NCBI GenBank assembly: GCA_002238925.1 | Contig: MPNH01000004.1 | Location: 62,001-126,000 of the forward strand | Direction of reading: 5' to 3' | Source of the DNA: Spirochaetaceae bacterium bin103 | GTDB lineage: Bacteria > Spirochaetota > Spirochaetia > SZUA-6 > Bin103 | DNA: 64,000 nucleotides | In this document: positions 29,674 to 41,985 of the stretch, in pieces | Numbering within the stretch: the first letter of the stretch is position 1 | How the letters are laid out: each line of letters starts with the position of its first letter | Notes under the pieces: model-generated | The model's database searches: none | What the model was told of the DNA's origin: nothing | What the model saw: only the letters and a program-made list of their open reading frames with translations | Translations under genes and position numbers: made by a program

Positions 29674-29678
29674 CCGCG

Positions 29679-29703
29679 CTGAACGGCGCCGGGCCGGCGC
29701 CGT

Positions 29704-29707
<4 letters not shown>
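29679..29707. terminator. bidirectional hairpin between M23 gene and secA
   Basis: CTGAACGGCGCCGG and its exact reverse complement flank a single G, giving a 14-bp perfect inverted repeat. It sits 6 bases after the peptidase stop and overlaps the secA stop codon, so it can serve both converging genes. No T-run follows on either side. Confidence 0.7.
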
Positions 29708-32508
<2,801 letters not shown>

Positions 32509-32591
32509 GCGCGCAATGTACTTTGCGCCGTCGGCGCCGGTCTACTCGCGTTGCCAAGGGAGCTTGTCGGCAACCGGGCATGCTCCGTAGG

Positions 32592-33823
32592 ATGACCAGG
32601 ATGACGGTTGTGTCCGGCACCCTCGCGGCCGGCCGCCGCGCCGTGCTGCTCCGCGTCCTTGTCGCCGCCGCCGGTGTCGCCGGCATGGCGGTGTTGGGGT
32701 CGTGCGGCAGCCGGATGCCGGCGGAACTGATCGGCGACGAACTGTTCCGCCTCGGCGTCGGGCCGCTCGACGAGCAGTTGGACCTGGTTCGGGTCGCCGG
32801 TGCGCCCGCGCCGCACGCGACGCGGGTTGCGATGCGCGACGGCCTGTTCTACGTAGCCAACGGCAATGCGCGCAAGGTGATGCAGCTCTCGTCGCACGGC
32901 GACCTGCTGCTGCTGATCTACGACCCGGATCGGAATCCGGGTCCGGTGGGTCTGGCCGCGGGCGGCAATGGCGTTGCCACGCGCACCGCCGTGCCGCACC
33001 GCTTTCGCGAACTGAGCCACATCGCGGTGGACAACCGGCAACGGATACTGGTGGTGGACGGACACTTGGTCAAGCGGTTCGGCCCGGACGGCAGCTACCT
33101 GGACGCGATCGGTCGCGAGGGCAGGGGCGGCGCGCCGTTCCCGTTCGTGGAGCGGTTGACGGTGATGGCCGACGACACGCTGGTGGTAACGGCGCGGACT
33201 CCCGAGCAGTGGATTACCTACTGGTACGACGGCGACGGCCGCCTGCAGGACCGGCTGGAGCCGGGGCACGCCCGGCGGCCGGGCGCGGCCGCGGGCGGGC
33301 CGGGCGGGGGGTGGCGCACGCCGGGCGGCGGGGCGACGAGCCGGCGCTGGTGGTACGCGATTTGCTGCCGCTGGTGGCGCAGCGGCGGTTGCTGGTATTC
33401 GTGGAGGCTTGGCAGCAGGACGCCGACGACGACGGCAGCGGCGGTGCGGTTCCCGGGGTGCGCCTGTACGACGTGGCGTCGCGCAGCGTGGTGGCGTCGT
33501 TCGACGTGCCGGACACCGGGCGGCTGCGCGGAGCGGCCGATGTTGGCAGCGGGGAGCTGGCCGGGCCGCAGTACCACCCGCTCGGCGTGACCGCGGACGG
33601 GCTGCTGTTTCTGACCCGGCGCGAGGACGAACGGACGCGCTCGCTGCTGGTGCTGGGCCGGAGCGGACAGGTGGTGGTGCGCCGCCAATGGGTGTTGGAC
33701 GAGACCGGACTCGGTTACGTTACCCTGGGTATGAACGACAGCGGAGTCCTCTATGGCCTGCTCGGCGCCGGTGACCGGGTGCGGATGGTGTGGTGGCGGG
33801 GCGACCTGCTGGTGGCGGAGTAA
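32592..33823 (+). CDS. lipoprotein with NHL-like repeats (LIC_12708-like), frame broken
   Basis: Secreted lipoprotein: signal peptide (AVLLRVLVAAAGVAGMAVLGSC) with a lipobox ending LGSC. The body has beta-propeller-like repeats such as GLFYVANGNARKVMQLSSHGDLLLLI, ELSHIAVDNRQRILVVDG and LVKRFGPDGSYLDAIG. I associate this with a spirochaete-conserved family (LIC_12708) on memory. Between about 33265 and 33345 the frame changes at a G/C run containing two similar copies (GCACGCCCGG and GCACGCCGGG); the second frame continues convincingly to YGLLGAGDRVRMVWWRGDLLVAE. ATG 32601 is an alternative start. nnr follows 4 bases later. Confidence 0.68.
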
Positions 33824-33827
33824 GAGG

Positions 33828-35435
33828 ATGATCGGCGCGGTCGGGACCGTGGAGGCAGGCGCGGCGGCGTGGCGCGGACTGCGTCCGCTGGCGGCGGTGA
33901 CCGGTGCGCAGATGGCGGGCATCGACCGCCGCGCGCAGAGCGACTGGGCGTTGCCGGGCGGGGTTCTGATGGAGAACGCCGGCGCCAACGCCTACGCCGC
34001 CGTGCGCGCCCACCTGTGGCACGGAACCGGCGTGACGGGCACGCTGGCGTTTGTGGCCGGGCGCGGCAACAACGGCGGCGACGCGTTCGTGATGGCGCGC
34101 CACGCGCACCTGGCCGGGGCCGAGCACGCGGTGGTGGTGCTGGCCGGCGGCGAACCGCGCGCCGGCAGCTCGGCGGCGATCAATCTCGCCGCCTGCCGTG
34201 CGCTGGGCATTGCCGTTCTGGCCGGCGAGGAGGGGCGCGCGGTGCTGCGCCGCGCGGCCTGGATCTTCGACGGCATCGCCGGGACCGGATTGCGGGGGGT
34301 GCTGGCCGGACCGCCGGCCGCGGTGGTGGAGCAGATCAACGCGGCCCCCGGCAGGGTAGTGGCGATCGACGTGCCGAGCGGTCTGCACGACGGCTACGAC
34401 GGGGGCCCGCTGGTACGCGCCGCCGCAACCGTCACGATGGCGCTGCCGAAGCGCTGCCTGTACCTGCCCGCCGTGCGCACCGCCGTCGGAGCGATCCTGG
34501 TGGTGGCGGTGGGCTTCCCGCCCGCCCTGCTCGCCGACCCCGCCATCGGCTGCCACCTGCTGACCGGCGACCTGCTGCCCGGCCTGCTGCCAGACGCCGC
34601 GCTCGACGCGCACAAGGGCACGCGCGGCCACGTTGCCGTGTTCGCGGCCGCCCCCGGCACCACCGGCGCCGCCCACCTGGCGAGCAACGCGGCGGCGCGC
34701 GCCGGGGCCGGCCTGGTGACCTTGTACGCGGATCCCGACACCTACCCGCTGGTGGCGCCGGCGGCGCGCTCCACCATGTGCCGGCAGCTGGACGTGGCCG
34801 GCGGGGCGGACCTCGCGGCGCTGCTGGCGCGCCACCAGGCGCTGCTGGTGGGGCCGGGATGGGGGCTCGCCGAGCAGCGCCGCACCCTGCTCGGCGAGCT
34901 GCTGGCGGCGCCGCTGCCCGGTGTGCTCGACGCCGACGGCCTGACCCTGCTCGCACAGCTCGCCGCCGCCGAGGGACGGCCGCGGCCGCTGGGCGGGCAC
35001 TGGGTGCTCACGCCGCACCCCGGCGAGATGGGCCGCCTGCTCGGCATGCCGACCGCGCAGGTGCTGGCCGACCCGGCCGCCGCCGCGGCCGCCGCGGCCG
35101 AACGGTGGCAGGCAGTGGTAATTCTCAAGGGCCACGTGAGCTGGGTGGCGGGCGCGGACGGGCTGGCCATTCTCGATGCCGGCAACCCGGCGCTGGCCAC
35201 CGGCGGTTCCGGCGACGTGCTCGCCGGCGTGGTGGCGGGCCTGCTGAGCCGCGGACTGGGCGCGGTGGCCGCCGCCCGCGCGGCGGTACTGGTGCACTCG
35301 TGCGCCGGCCGCGAGGCGGCCCGCGCCGGCGGCTGGATTGTGGCCGAGGACTTGCTGCCGCATGTCGGACGCGCTGCCTGGCCGCGGCCGGCGCGCGGTG
35401 CTGACCGGCGCGGCCGGCACCGCCGGTTGCGTTGA
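33828..35435 (+). CDS. nnr: bifunctional NAD(P)H-hydrate epimerase/dehydratase
   Basis: Repairs hydrated NAD(P)H: the N-terminal NnrE half epimerises the hydrate and the C-terminal NnrD half dehydrates it using ATP or ADP. Seen: VLMENAGANAYAAV, GRGNNGGDAFVMARHAHLAGA, DGIAGTGLRG and AIDVPSGLHDG (epimerase, about 1-220), then KGTRGHVAVFAAA, SNAAARAGAGLVTLY, LLVGPGWGL, VLTPHPGEMGRLLG and GNPALATGGSGDVLAGVVAGLLSRG (dehydratase). The 535 residues fit the fused form. GAGG precedes the ATG. Confidence 0.95.
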   Translation: MIGAVGTVEAGAAAWRGLRPLAAVTGAQMAGIDRRAQSDWALPGGVLMENAGANAYAAVRAHLWHGTGVTGTLAFVAGRGNNGGDAFVMARHAHLAGAEHAVVVLAGGEPRAGSSAAINLAACRALGIAVLAGEEGRAVLRRAAWIFDGIAGTGLRGVLAGPPAAVVEQINAAPGRVVAIDVPSGLHDGYDGGPLVRAAATVTMALPKRCLYLPAVRTAVGAILVVAVGFPPALLADPAIGCHLLTGDLLPGLLPDAALDAHKGTRGHVAVFAAAPGTTGAAHLASNAAARAGAGLVTLYADPDTYPLVAPAARSTMCRQLDVAGGADLAALLARHQALLVGPGWGLAEQRRTLLGELLAAPLPGVLDADGLTLLAQLAAAEGRPRPLGGHWVLTPHPGEMGRLLGMPTAQVLADPAAAAAAAAERWQAVVILKGHVSWVAGADGLAILDAGNPALATGGSGDVLAGVVAGLLSRGLGAVAAARAAVLVHSCAGREAARAGGWIVAEDLLPHVGRAAWPRPARGADRRGRHRRLR

Positions 35436-35481
35436 CCGGGCGGCGTGCGGCGGTGTATCGTCAAAGGGAAGGAAGCGCATC

Positions 35482-35955
35482 ATGCAGTTTTATTTTTTGT
35501 CGATCGTGATCAACATGCTGGCCGGCGTGATTCTGGCTGGCGACTACCTGGCCCAGCGGCTTCCCTGGATGAGAACGCTGCTGCCGGAGCTCAGCAGCCG
35601 TTCGTCGGGGGTGACGATCGGCGCAATCACCGCCGGAATCGGCGTCCTGAAGCTGTTCGTGCTCGCGGACCAGATGCAGATTGCGGTGGTTGGCGATCTG
35701 CTGCCGGCGCTGGCCGGAATCGCGCTCGGCGGCGTGCTTATTTCGGTAGCTCTCAACGCCGAGGCGGGAGATGCCGAGGGTGGCGCGGAACGTCCGGTGC
35801 ATACCTCCAAGGAAGGCTCATCGCACGTGGTGGTGGCCGATGGCACGGCCGAGAAGGCGGTGCGGCTGGCGGCCGGCTACCGCACGCCGGCGGGGCTGGC
35901 CGGAATCGCGGTGGCGTTGCTGCACTTCCTGTTCCCGGGATCGCTCATCCTGTAG
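35482..35955 (+). CDS. small membrane protein of unknown function
   Basis: 157 residues with four likely membrane helices: FLSIVINMLAGVILAGDYLA, VTIGAITAGIGVLKLFVLA, VVGDLLPALAGIALGGVLISVAL and GLAGIAVALLHFLFPGSLIL, with a hydrophilic loop (about 95-135). A GGAAGG precedes the ATG. Not recognised as a named family. It stands 46 bases after nnr and converges on the EF-G-like gene with a 10-base gap. Confidence 0.7.
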   Translation: MQFYFLSIVINMLAGVILAGDYLAQRLPWMRTLLPELSSRSSGVTIGAITAGIGVLKLFVLADQMQIAVVGDLLPALAGIALGGVLISVALNAEAGDAEGGAERPVHTSKEGSSHVVVADGTAEKAVRLAAGYRTPAGLAGIAVALLHFLFPGSLIL

Positions 35956-35965
35956 GTCAGCTAGG

Positions 35966-38117
35966 TCAGCGTCCGGCGCCGACCGTGTCCGCCTCCTGCG
36001 ACCGCTTGATGATATCGTCCGCGAGGCGCCCGGTAAGCGGGGCGTAGTGGTCGAACTCCATCTCGAATGACGCAGTGCCGGAGGTCATCGACTTGAGATC
36101 GATGGCGTAGCGGAGCAACTCCGCCTGCGGTACGAGCGCCTTCACCTCCAGCATGCCTCCGTCGATCGGTTCCTGGCCCTGAATGCGCCCGCGCCGGCTG
36201 CTCAGGTCGGACAGCACGTCGCCGAGGTAGCCTTCCTCCACGTACACGGTAAGGTTGGCGACCGGTTCCAGCAGCGCCGGCCTGGCCTGGTCGATCGCAC
36301 TGCGCAGCGCACCCCGGGCCGCCAGCGAAAACGCCAGTTCGGAGGAGTCGACCGAGTGCTCCTTGCCGTCCACCAGCGCGACCTCGACGTCGACCACCGG
36401 GAAGCCGGCCAGCACGCCGCCGGCCATGCCCTCGCGCAGGCCCTTCTCGACGCCCGGGATATAACCCTTGGAGATGGCTCCGCCGACGGTCTGGTTCACA
36501 AACGAGAACTGCTCGCCGCGCGGCAGCGGCTTGATCGTGATCTCCACCTTTGCGTACTGGCCATGACCGCCGGTCTGCTTCTTGTGCTGGTACTCGGCGG
36601 CGGCCGACCTGGTAATGGTTTCGCGATACGCCACCCGCGGAACGTTGGTCTCCACCTCCACCTTGGCGGTGGTCTTGAGCCGTTCCAGGGCGATGGAGAG
36701 CTGCAACTCGCCCATTGCCGACACCACGGTTTCGCGGGTCTCGCCGTTGTAGCGCACCTTGAAGGTAGGATCCTCCTCCGCCGACCGTGACAGGAACTGT
36801 CCGAGCTTGTCCTCGTCCTTCTTGGACTGCGCCGCCAGGGTGACCGCGTGCACCGGCTGCGGCAGGTCGAGCGGCGGATAGGCCAGGTCGGACTGTTGGG
36901 AGAGGGTGTCGCCGGTCGCGGCGCTGGTCAGCTTGGTGAGTACGCCCAGGTCACCGGCGGCGAGGCCGCGGCTGTCGATCAGTTGCGACCCGCACAGGGT
37001 AAACAGCTTGGTAATGCGTTCCTTGCGGCCGTCGCGGGTAACCGTCAGCTCGGTGTCGGGCGTAATCTCGCCGGTCATCACCTTGATCCAGGACAGCTTG
37101 CCCGAGTACTGGTCGAGGCTGGTCTTGAACACGAACGCCGACGGGGCACCGTCCGCATCCACGCCGCCGGCCGGCGACGGCGCCGCCGCCGCCAGTGCGT
37201 CGAGGAAGGCCCCCCCACCCCCGGGCGCAGCGGCGTGGCCGGGGCGCCCCGCCGCCGCCCCGCCCGCCGCCGGGCGCCGCGCCCGCCGCCGCCAGGGCGT
37301 CGAGCAGGCTCGCCACGCCGGAGTTCAGAGTTGCCGATCCGGCCACCACCGGCACCACCAGGGTGCCGTGCAGCGAGGTGGCGAGCCCGGTGCGCACCTC
37401 GTCGTCGCTCAACGACTCCTCTTCGAGGTACTTCTCCATCAGCTCGTCGCTGCCCTCGGCCGCGCCCTCGATCACGCTCTGCCGGTACTCCTCGATAGTG
37501 TCGGCGAGGTCGTCGGGAACCGTGCCCGGGGACTCCTGGCCGCCCATGTGGGTGAGGGCCTTGCCGCTCAGCAGGTCCACGACGCCGGAGAAGCCGGCGC
37601 CGTCGCCGATCGGCACCACCACCGGAACGAAGCTGCCGGACAGCTTTTCGCGCAGGTCGGCCAGGACGGTGGCGAAGTTGGCGTGTTCCTTGTCCATCTG
37701 GTTGACGAACACGATGCACGGCTTGCCGGCCGCCTGCAGGCGGCGCCACAGCTTGGCGGTTTCGATCTGCACGCCGACGTCCGCGCCCACCACCATGACC
37801 GCGACGTCGCTGACGTGCAGGGCGGCCACCACCTCGCCGATGAAGTCGGCGGATCCCGGCGTATCGAGGAGGTTGATCTTGGCGCCGTTCCACGGCAGAT
37901 GCGCCGCGCCGGTGTGTACCGAGATGCCGCGCGCGATCTCCTCGGGCGAGTGGTCGCTTACCGACTTGCCGCCGTCCACCGGGGCGAACTTGGGCACCAC
38001 CTTGCCGCGCACCAACGCCTGCTCGACCAGGGAAGTCTTGCCGGTACCGCCGTGACCGATTACCGCTACGTTGCGAATATCAGAAGTTGCGCGAATTTCG
38101 GAAGTTGCCGTGCTCAT
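35966..38117 (-). CDS. elongation factor G-like GTPase (second EF-G), frame broken
   Basis: EF-G paralogue of the group whose P-loop reads GHGGTGKTS rather than [10 protein letters not shown]-terminal frame: GTPase with NLLDTPGSADFIGEV (G3) and FVNQMDKEHANF (G4). Second frame: domains II-V, including EEDPTFKVRYNGETRETVVSAMGELQL, KKQTGGHGQYAKVEI, PALLEPVANLTVYVEEGYLGDVLSDLSSRRG and the C-terminal MEFDHYAPLTGRLADDII. The break lies at about 37180-37315, where the bases coding AAAASALDAL appear twice, the second time among C runs. Spirochaetes commonly carry two EF-Gs; which role this one has cannot be read here. GAGGAG precedes the ATG. Confidence 0.82.
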
Positions 38118-38214
38118 GGAACGTCTCCTCTTGTGTGGCCGCCCTCGTGTCTGCCGGCGCTCGTGCGGGAACGGTCAGATACACGCGCCGAGCGCTCGGG
38201 AAGGACCGAGTCGG

Positions 38215-38243
38215 ATCGTAGGGTTGCGCCGGTGCCTTGTCAA
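38215..38243 (-). promoter_or_regulatory. strong promoter of the EF-G-like gene
   Basis: On the minus strand TTGACA (38243-38238), a 17-base spacer and TACGAT (38220-38215) lie about 100 bases before the ATG at 38117. It means the EF-G-like gene is transcribed independently of fusA. Confidence 0.7.
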
Positions 38244-38260
38244 ACGGTTTGCGCCGCGGA

Positions 38261-38281
38261 CGCCGCGGACCGGCCGCGGCG
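38261..38281 (-). terminator. GC hairpin just after fusA
   Basis: CGCCGCGG-ACCGG-CCGCGGCG is a perfect 8-bp stem with a 5-base loop, 5 bases beyond the fusA stop and before the next gene's promoter. There is no U-tract, so an intrinsic terminator is only likely; Rho is encoded in this window. Confidence 0.5.
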
Positions 38282-38285
38282 CCGG

Positions 38286-40415
38286 TCAGGCCGGCTCGGC
38301 GCGCGGTGCGAAGTGGGTGAAGGTCATGGTGAATACGCCGCGGCCCTGGGTCAGGCTGCGCAGCGTGGTCGAGTAGCCGAACAGCTTGGCCAGCGGCGCG
38401 TACGCCTTTACCTGCTCGCCGGCGGGCCGCGATTCGACCGCGGCTACGGTGGCGCCGCGCGCGCCCAGGTTGCCGATTACCTCGCCAAGCGACTCGCGCG
38501 GGGCGAACACTTCCACCTCCATGACCGGTTCCAGCAGCGCGGGCCCGCCCTGCCGGCACGCTTCGTAGAAGGCCAGGGCGCCGGCCGTCTCGAACGCGGC
38601 GGGCGCGCACCCTCCCCCCTCCATGCCCGGTCCCAGCAGCGCGGGCCCCCCCTGCCGGCACGCTTCGTAGAAGGCCAGGGCGCCGGCCGTCTCGAACGCG
38701 GCGGGCGATGCGGTGGCGGGGTCGTAGGCGACGTCCTCGACGGTGGCGGCGATATCGATGGTGGGGTAGCCGTACAGGACGCCGGAGTTCATGGCGTTGC
38801 GGACGGTGTCCAGCAATGCCGCCGCCATTTCCGCCGGCAGGTGGTCGGCGGCCAGCTTGCTGGTTACGGCGTTGCCGCTGCCGCGCGCCTGCGGCGCCAC
38901 GTGCAGCGTTACCCCGGCGCAGTGCACGGCGCCACCGATGGTGCGCTGGTAGCGCTGGTGGTGACGCGCGCCGGCGGTAATCGATTCCCGGTACGCGACC
39001 TGCGGTTGCCCGATCCGCGCCGGTACGCGGAACTCTTCCGCGATGCGGCGGATCACCACGTCGAGATGCAGCTCGCCCATCCCGGATATCAGCAGCTGAC
39101 CGGTTTCGTCGCTCTCGCGGACCAGGAACGTGGGGTCCTCGCGCGCCACGATGTCGAGCGCGCCGCGCAGCCGGGCGGCGTCGGCGGCGGTGTGCGGCTC
39201 GACCGCCGCCGAGATGACCGGCTCCGGGAAGCTCATCCGCTCCAGGAGCAGCTTTGCGCCCGGGCCGCCCACGGTGTCGCCGGTCTGCACCTGCTTGAGC
39301 CCGACCGCCACGGCAATGTCGCCGGCAGTCAGCTCGGTCAACGGTTGTGACCGGTTGGCATGCATGCGCAGCAGCCGTCCGATGCGTTCGCGGCCGCCGC
39401 GGCCCACGTTGTGCACCGTGGCGCCGGAGCGAATGGCGCCGGTATAGGCGCGCAGGTAGCTCAGCAGGCCCGCCTCGCGGTCGTGGCGCAGCTTGAACAC
39501 CAGGGCGATCGGAGCGGCCTGCCCGCCGCGCGGCAGCTCGACCGTGTTGCCGGCCCGGTCGACCGCGGCCGGCGGGGCGACCTCGCCGGGGGCGGGCAGG
39601 TAGTCGACGATGGCATCGAGCAGCGGCTGCACCCCGGTGTTGCGCAGCGCGGCGCCGCACAGCACCGGGAACAGGTCTCCGGCCATGGTACGGCGGCGGA
39701 TTTCGCTGCGCAGCAGCTCGGCGGGAATCGGCTCGCCTTCCAGGTAGCGGGCGGTGATGTCGTCCGACTCGGTGGCCAACTCGTCGATCAGGCGCTCGCG
39801 CGCCGCGTCGACCTCGTTGCGCAGCGCGTCCGGAATCGCGACCCGCTCGATCCGCTCGCCGCGGGCGCCGCCGAAGCGCAGCCCGACGCCTTCGATCAGG
39901 TCGGCGATGCCGGTAAACCCGGACTCGGTACCGAACGGAATTTGCACCGGCACCGGCAGTCCGCCCAGGCGCTCGCTCATCTCGGCCACCACCTCCCGGA
40001 AGCGGGCGCCGGTCCGGTCGAGCTTGTTGATGAATGCGACTCTCGGAACCCGGTGGTGGTCGCTCTGCCGCCACACCTGCTCGGACTGCGGTTCCACCCC
40101 CTCGACGGCGGAGAATACGCCGATGGCGCCGTCCAGGACGCGCAGGGCGCGCTCCACTTCGGCCGTGAAATCGACGTGGCCGGGGGTGTCGATGATGTTG
40201 ATCTGATGGCCGCGCCAGTAGCAGGTGGTGGCGGCGGCGGTAATGGTGATGCCGCGCTCCTGTTCCTGGCTCATCCAGTCCATGGTGGCTTCGCCGTCGT
40301 CCACCTCGCCCATGCGGTGGCTGATGCCGGTGTAGAACAGGATCCGTTCCGTGGTGGTGGTTTTGCCGGCGTCGATGTGGGCGATGATGCCGATGTTGCG
40401 AATTTCCTGCGCCAT
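38286..40415 (-). CDS. fusA: elongation factor G, with an in-frame internal duplication
   Basis: Translocation GTPase. Start [24 protein letters not shown]-motifs DTPGHVDF and INKLDRTG, then domains II-V ([35 protein letters not shown] tail). In domain IV-V the segment encoding [24 protein letters not shown] occurs twice, 102 bases apart, adding 34 residues to give 709. The upstream copy on the plus strand (38516-38605) is clean; the other (38618-38707) differs by changes to C. True EF-Gs have this segment once. The open frame extends upstream to 40574, but the family start at 40415 is clear. Confidence 0.92.
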   Translation of the reverse strand: MAQEIRNIGIIAHIDAGKTTTTERILFYTGISHRMGEVDDGEATMDWMSQEQERGITITAAATTCYWRGHQINIIDTPGHVDFTAEVERALRVLDGAIGVFSAVEGVEPQSEQVWRQSDHHRVPRVAFINKLDRTGARFREVVAEMSERLGGLPVPVQIPFGTESGFTGIADLIEGVGLRFGGARGERIERVAIPDALRNEVDAARERLIDELATESDDITARYLEGEPIPAELLRSEIRRRTMAGDLFPVLCGAALRNTGVQPLLDAIVDYLPAPGEVAPPAAVDRAGNTVELPRGGQAAPIALVFKLRHDREAGLLSYLRAYTGAIRSGATVHNVGRGGRERIGRLLRMHANRSQPLTELTAGDIAVAVGLKQVQTGDTVGGPGAKLLLERMSFPEPVISAAVEPHTAADAARLRGALDIVAREDPTFLVRESDETGQLLISGMGELHLDVVIRRIAEEFRVPARIGQPQVAYRESITAGARHHQRYQRTIGGAVHCAGVTLHVAPQARGSGNAVTSKLAADHLPAEMAAALLDTVRNAMNSGVLYGYPTIDIAATVEDVAYDPATASPAAFETAGALAFYEACRQGGPALLGPGMEGGGCAPAAFETAGALAFYEACRQGGPALLEPVMEVEVFAPRESLGEVIGNLGARGATVAAVESRPAGEQVKAYAPLAKLFGYSTTLRSLTQGRGVFTMTFTHFAPRAEPA
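38516..38707 (-). repeat. 102-bp imperfect tandem duplication in fusA
   Basis: About 90 bases are present twice at a 102-base offset. The stretch from TGCCGGCACG to GGCGGGCG is identical; the flank differs by A or T to C changes and a small indel. In-frame, adding 34 residues. Confidence 0.8.
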
Positions 40416-40456
40416 GGCGGACCGCCGGTGACTATAGCGGCTCGCGTATTCCTTCG

Positions 40457-41257
40457 CTACGGGGCGGTGCGGGCCGCGGCGCCGCGCGGCGCGTACGGCA
40501 ACAGCAGCACCGCCATCAGCGCGCACATGAGGCCGCCGCGGTCGCGCCGCGACGAGTGCAGCCGGGAGTCGCACGAGGTGCAGGTGGGAACGGCGCGGAT
40601 GTCGCGCACCCCGAGGCGGCGCAGTAGCACGGCGTTGGCGGCGTGCAGGTCAAGGAAGCGCGCCTGCGCCGCGCCGGTGCGCACGGCGCCGCTGCCGTAG
40701 CGGTCGCGGAACAGCCGGTAGCGCTCCTCGTCGACCGTGTAGCAGCACGGACCGATGGCGGGGCCGAGCACCACCGTGAGCGAGGCCGGATCGGCGCCGT
40801 ACCGTTCCCGCAGATGGCGCACCGCGGCCGCCGCGATGCCGGTGCCGCGCCAGCCGGAGTGCAACAGGGCGTAGGCGCCGCCGGGCGCCGCGATCAGAAT
40901 CGGCACGCAGTCGGCGGCCGTGACCATCAGCGCCACACCGGCTGCCGCGCTGTCCGGCCCCGCCGCCAGCCCGTCCGCGGTGTGGGTGGCCCAGCGTTCG
41001 CCGAGCGACGGCCGGGCGTGCCGTCCGGGCGGCGCCAGGCGCCGGCACGCGTGCTCGGCAACCACGCGCTGCGAGTGGGTCTGTGCCACGCGGCACACTT
41101 GCGAGGGGGCCAGTCCGGACGCTCCGAGCAGGCGGCGCAGCGGCGCCGGCCGGCGCATGTCGCCCGCCGCCCGCAACGAGATAATGGCGGTGCGGTGTGC
41201 GGTTACCGGCAGCGCCATGGCGGCGCCGCCAAGCGGACGCATGGTCACGGCCTGCAT
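40457..41257 (-). CDS. pgeF: peptidoglycan editing factor PgeF (YfiH, multicopper-oxidase-like)
   Basis: Family of zinc-dependent enzymes described as purine nucleoside phosphorylase/adenosine deaminase and as the amidase that removes mis-incorporated L-Ser peptides. Seen: [79 protein letters not shown] and [14 protein letters not shown]. Metal ligands are the His in QTHSQ, Cys in ADCVP and His in HSGWRG. Starts at 41257, 41242 and 41218 are all in frame. It lies downstream of bioY on the same strand with a 23-base gap. Confidence 0.88.
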   Translation of the reverse strand: MQAVTMRPLGGAAMALPVTAHRTAIISLRAAGDMRRPAPLRRLLGASGLAPSQVCRVAQTHSQRVVAEHACRRLAPPGRHARPSLGERWATHTADGLAAGPDSAAAGVALMVTAADCVPILIAAPGGAYALLHSGWRGTGIAAAAVRHLRERYGADPASLTVVLGPAIGPCCYTVDEERYRLFRDRYGSGAVRTGAAQARFLDLHAANAVLLRRLGVRDIRAVPTCTSCDSRLHSSRRDRGGLMCALMAVLLLPYAPRGAAARTAP

Positions 41258-41280
41258 TGCCGGCTGGCGGTCGGTGCCGG

Positions 41281-41874
41281 TCAGCGCTGCGGCAAGCGCT
41301 GGGTGCTGCCGGCCGCCACCGCCAGCGCGGACGCGGCCAGCAGCTTGATGGCGTCGCCGATCAGGAACGGGGTCAGCCCGAGTTCGATCGCGGTGACCAG
41401 TTGTCCGTCCACAAACCGGTCCAGCCACGGTACGCCAAACAGATAGATTGCCACGTTGCCGGCCAGCAGGGCGGCGACGATGCGTGCCGGGCTGGCCGCG
41501 TCGCGTCCAAGTATGAGCGGTATCAGCGCGGCGGCGGCGAAGAAGCCCACCAGGTAGCCGCCGGTGGGCCCGGCCAGCATTGCCCAGCCGGCGGTGCCGC
41601 CGGCGAAAAACGGCAGCCCGAGTGCGCCCTGCAGCAGGTAGGCCGCCACCGCGGCGGGGCCGCGCCACCCGCCGAGCAGCGCCGGCAGCAGCAGCACGGC
41701 GAAGGTCTGGCCGGTGATGGGAACCGGCGTAAAGGGCAGCGGAATGCGTAACTGGGCGCACAGCGCGATCAACAGCGATCCGCCGAGCACGGCCGCGATG
41801 TCGGCGATCACCCGGGTGCCGGCCGGCAGAGCGGCCGCGCCATGGCCGTACTTGGTCGGGGAAATTTCCAGCAT
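41281..41874 (-). CDS. bioY: biotin transporter S component BioY
   Basis: Membrane substrate-binding subunit for biotin uptake (ECF type), 197 residues with six helices. Family blocks: LCAQLRIPLPFTPVPITGQTFAVLLLPALLGGWRG, YLLQGALGLPFFAGGTAGWAMLAGPTGGYLVGFF, and a C-terminal FLIGDAIKLLAASALAV. No EcfA/EcfT genes are adjacent, so it would use shared energising subunits. The ATG at 41874 is preferred over one 18 bases upstream. Confidence 0.92.
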   Translation of the reverse strand: MLEISPTKYGHGAAALPAGTRVIADIAAVLGGSLLIALCAQLRIPLPFTPVPITGQTFAVLLLPALLGGWRGPAAVAAYLLQGALGLPFFAGGTAGWAMLAGPTGGYLVGFFAAAALIPLILGRDAASPARIVAALLAGNVAIYLFGVPWLDRFVDGQLVTAIELGLTPFLIGDAIKLLAASALAVAAGSTQRLPQR

Positions 41875-41985
41875 GGGCCCCAATCTTAGCAAACACGGTG
41901 CCCGCCGAACAAGGCCGCCGCGGCGCCGGAAGGCACCGGGAGCCGTTGACCGGCGCCGGACGGGCGGCTACCTTTGGCGGCCAAT

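Noticed and set aside
36906-39350. 814-codon plus-strand frame across both EF-G genes
   Set aside because: Crosses two real minus-strand genes and their intergenic promoter; no recognisable protein.
41875-41985. Biotin-related operator between bioY and gltX
   Set aside because: No BirA-like palindrome or riboswitch pattern is visible in the short divergent gap.
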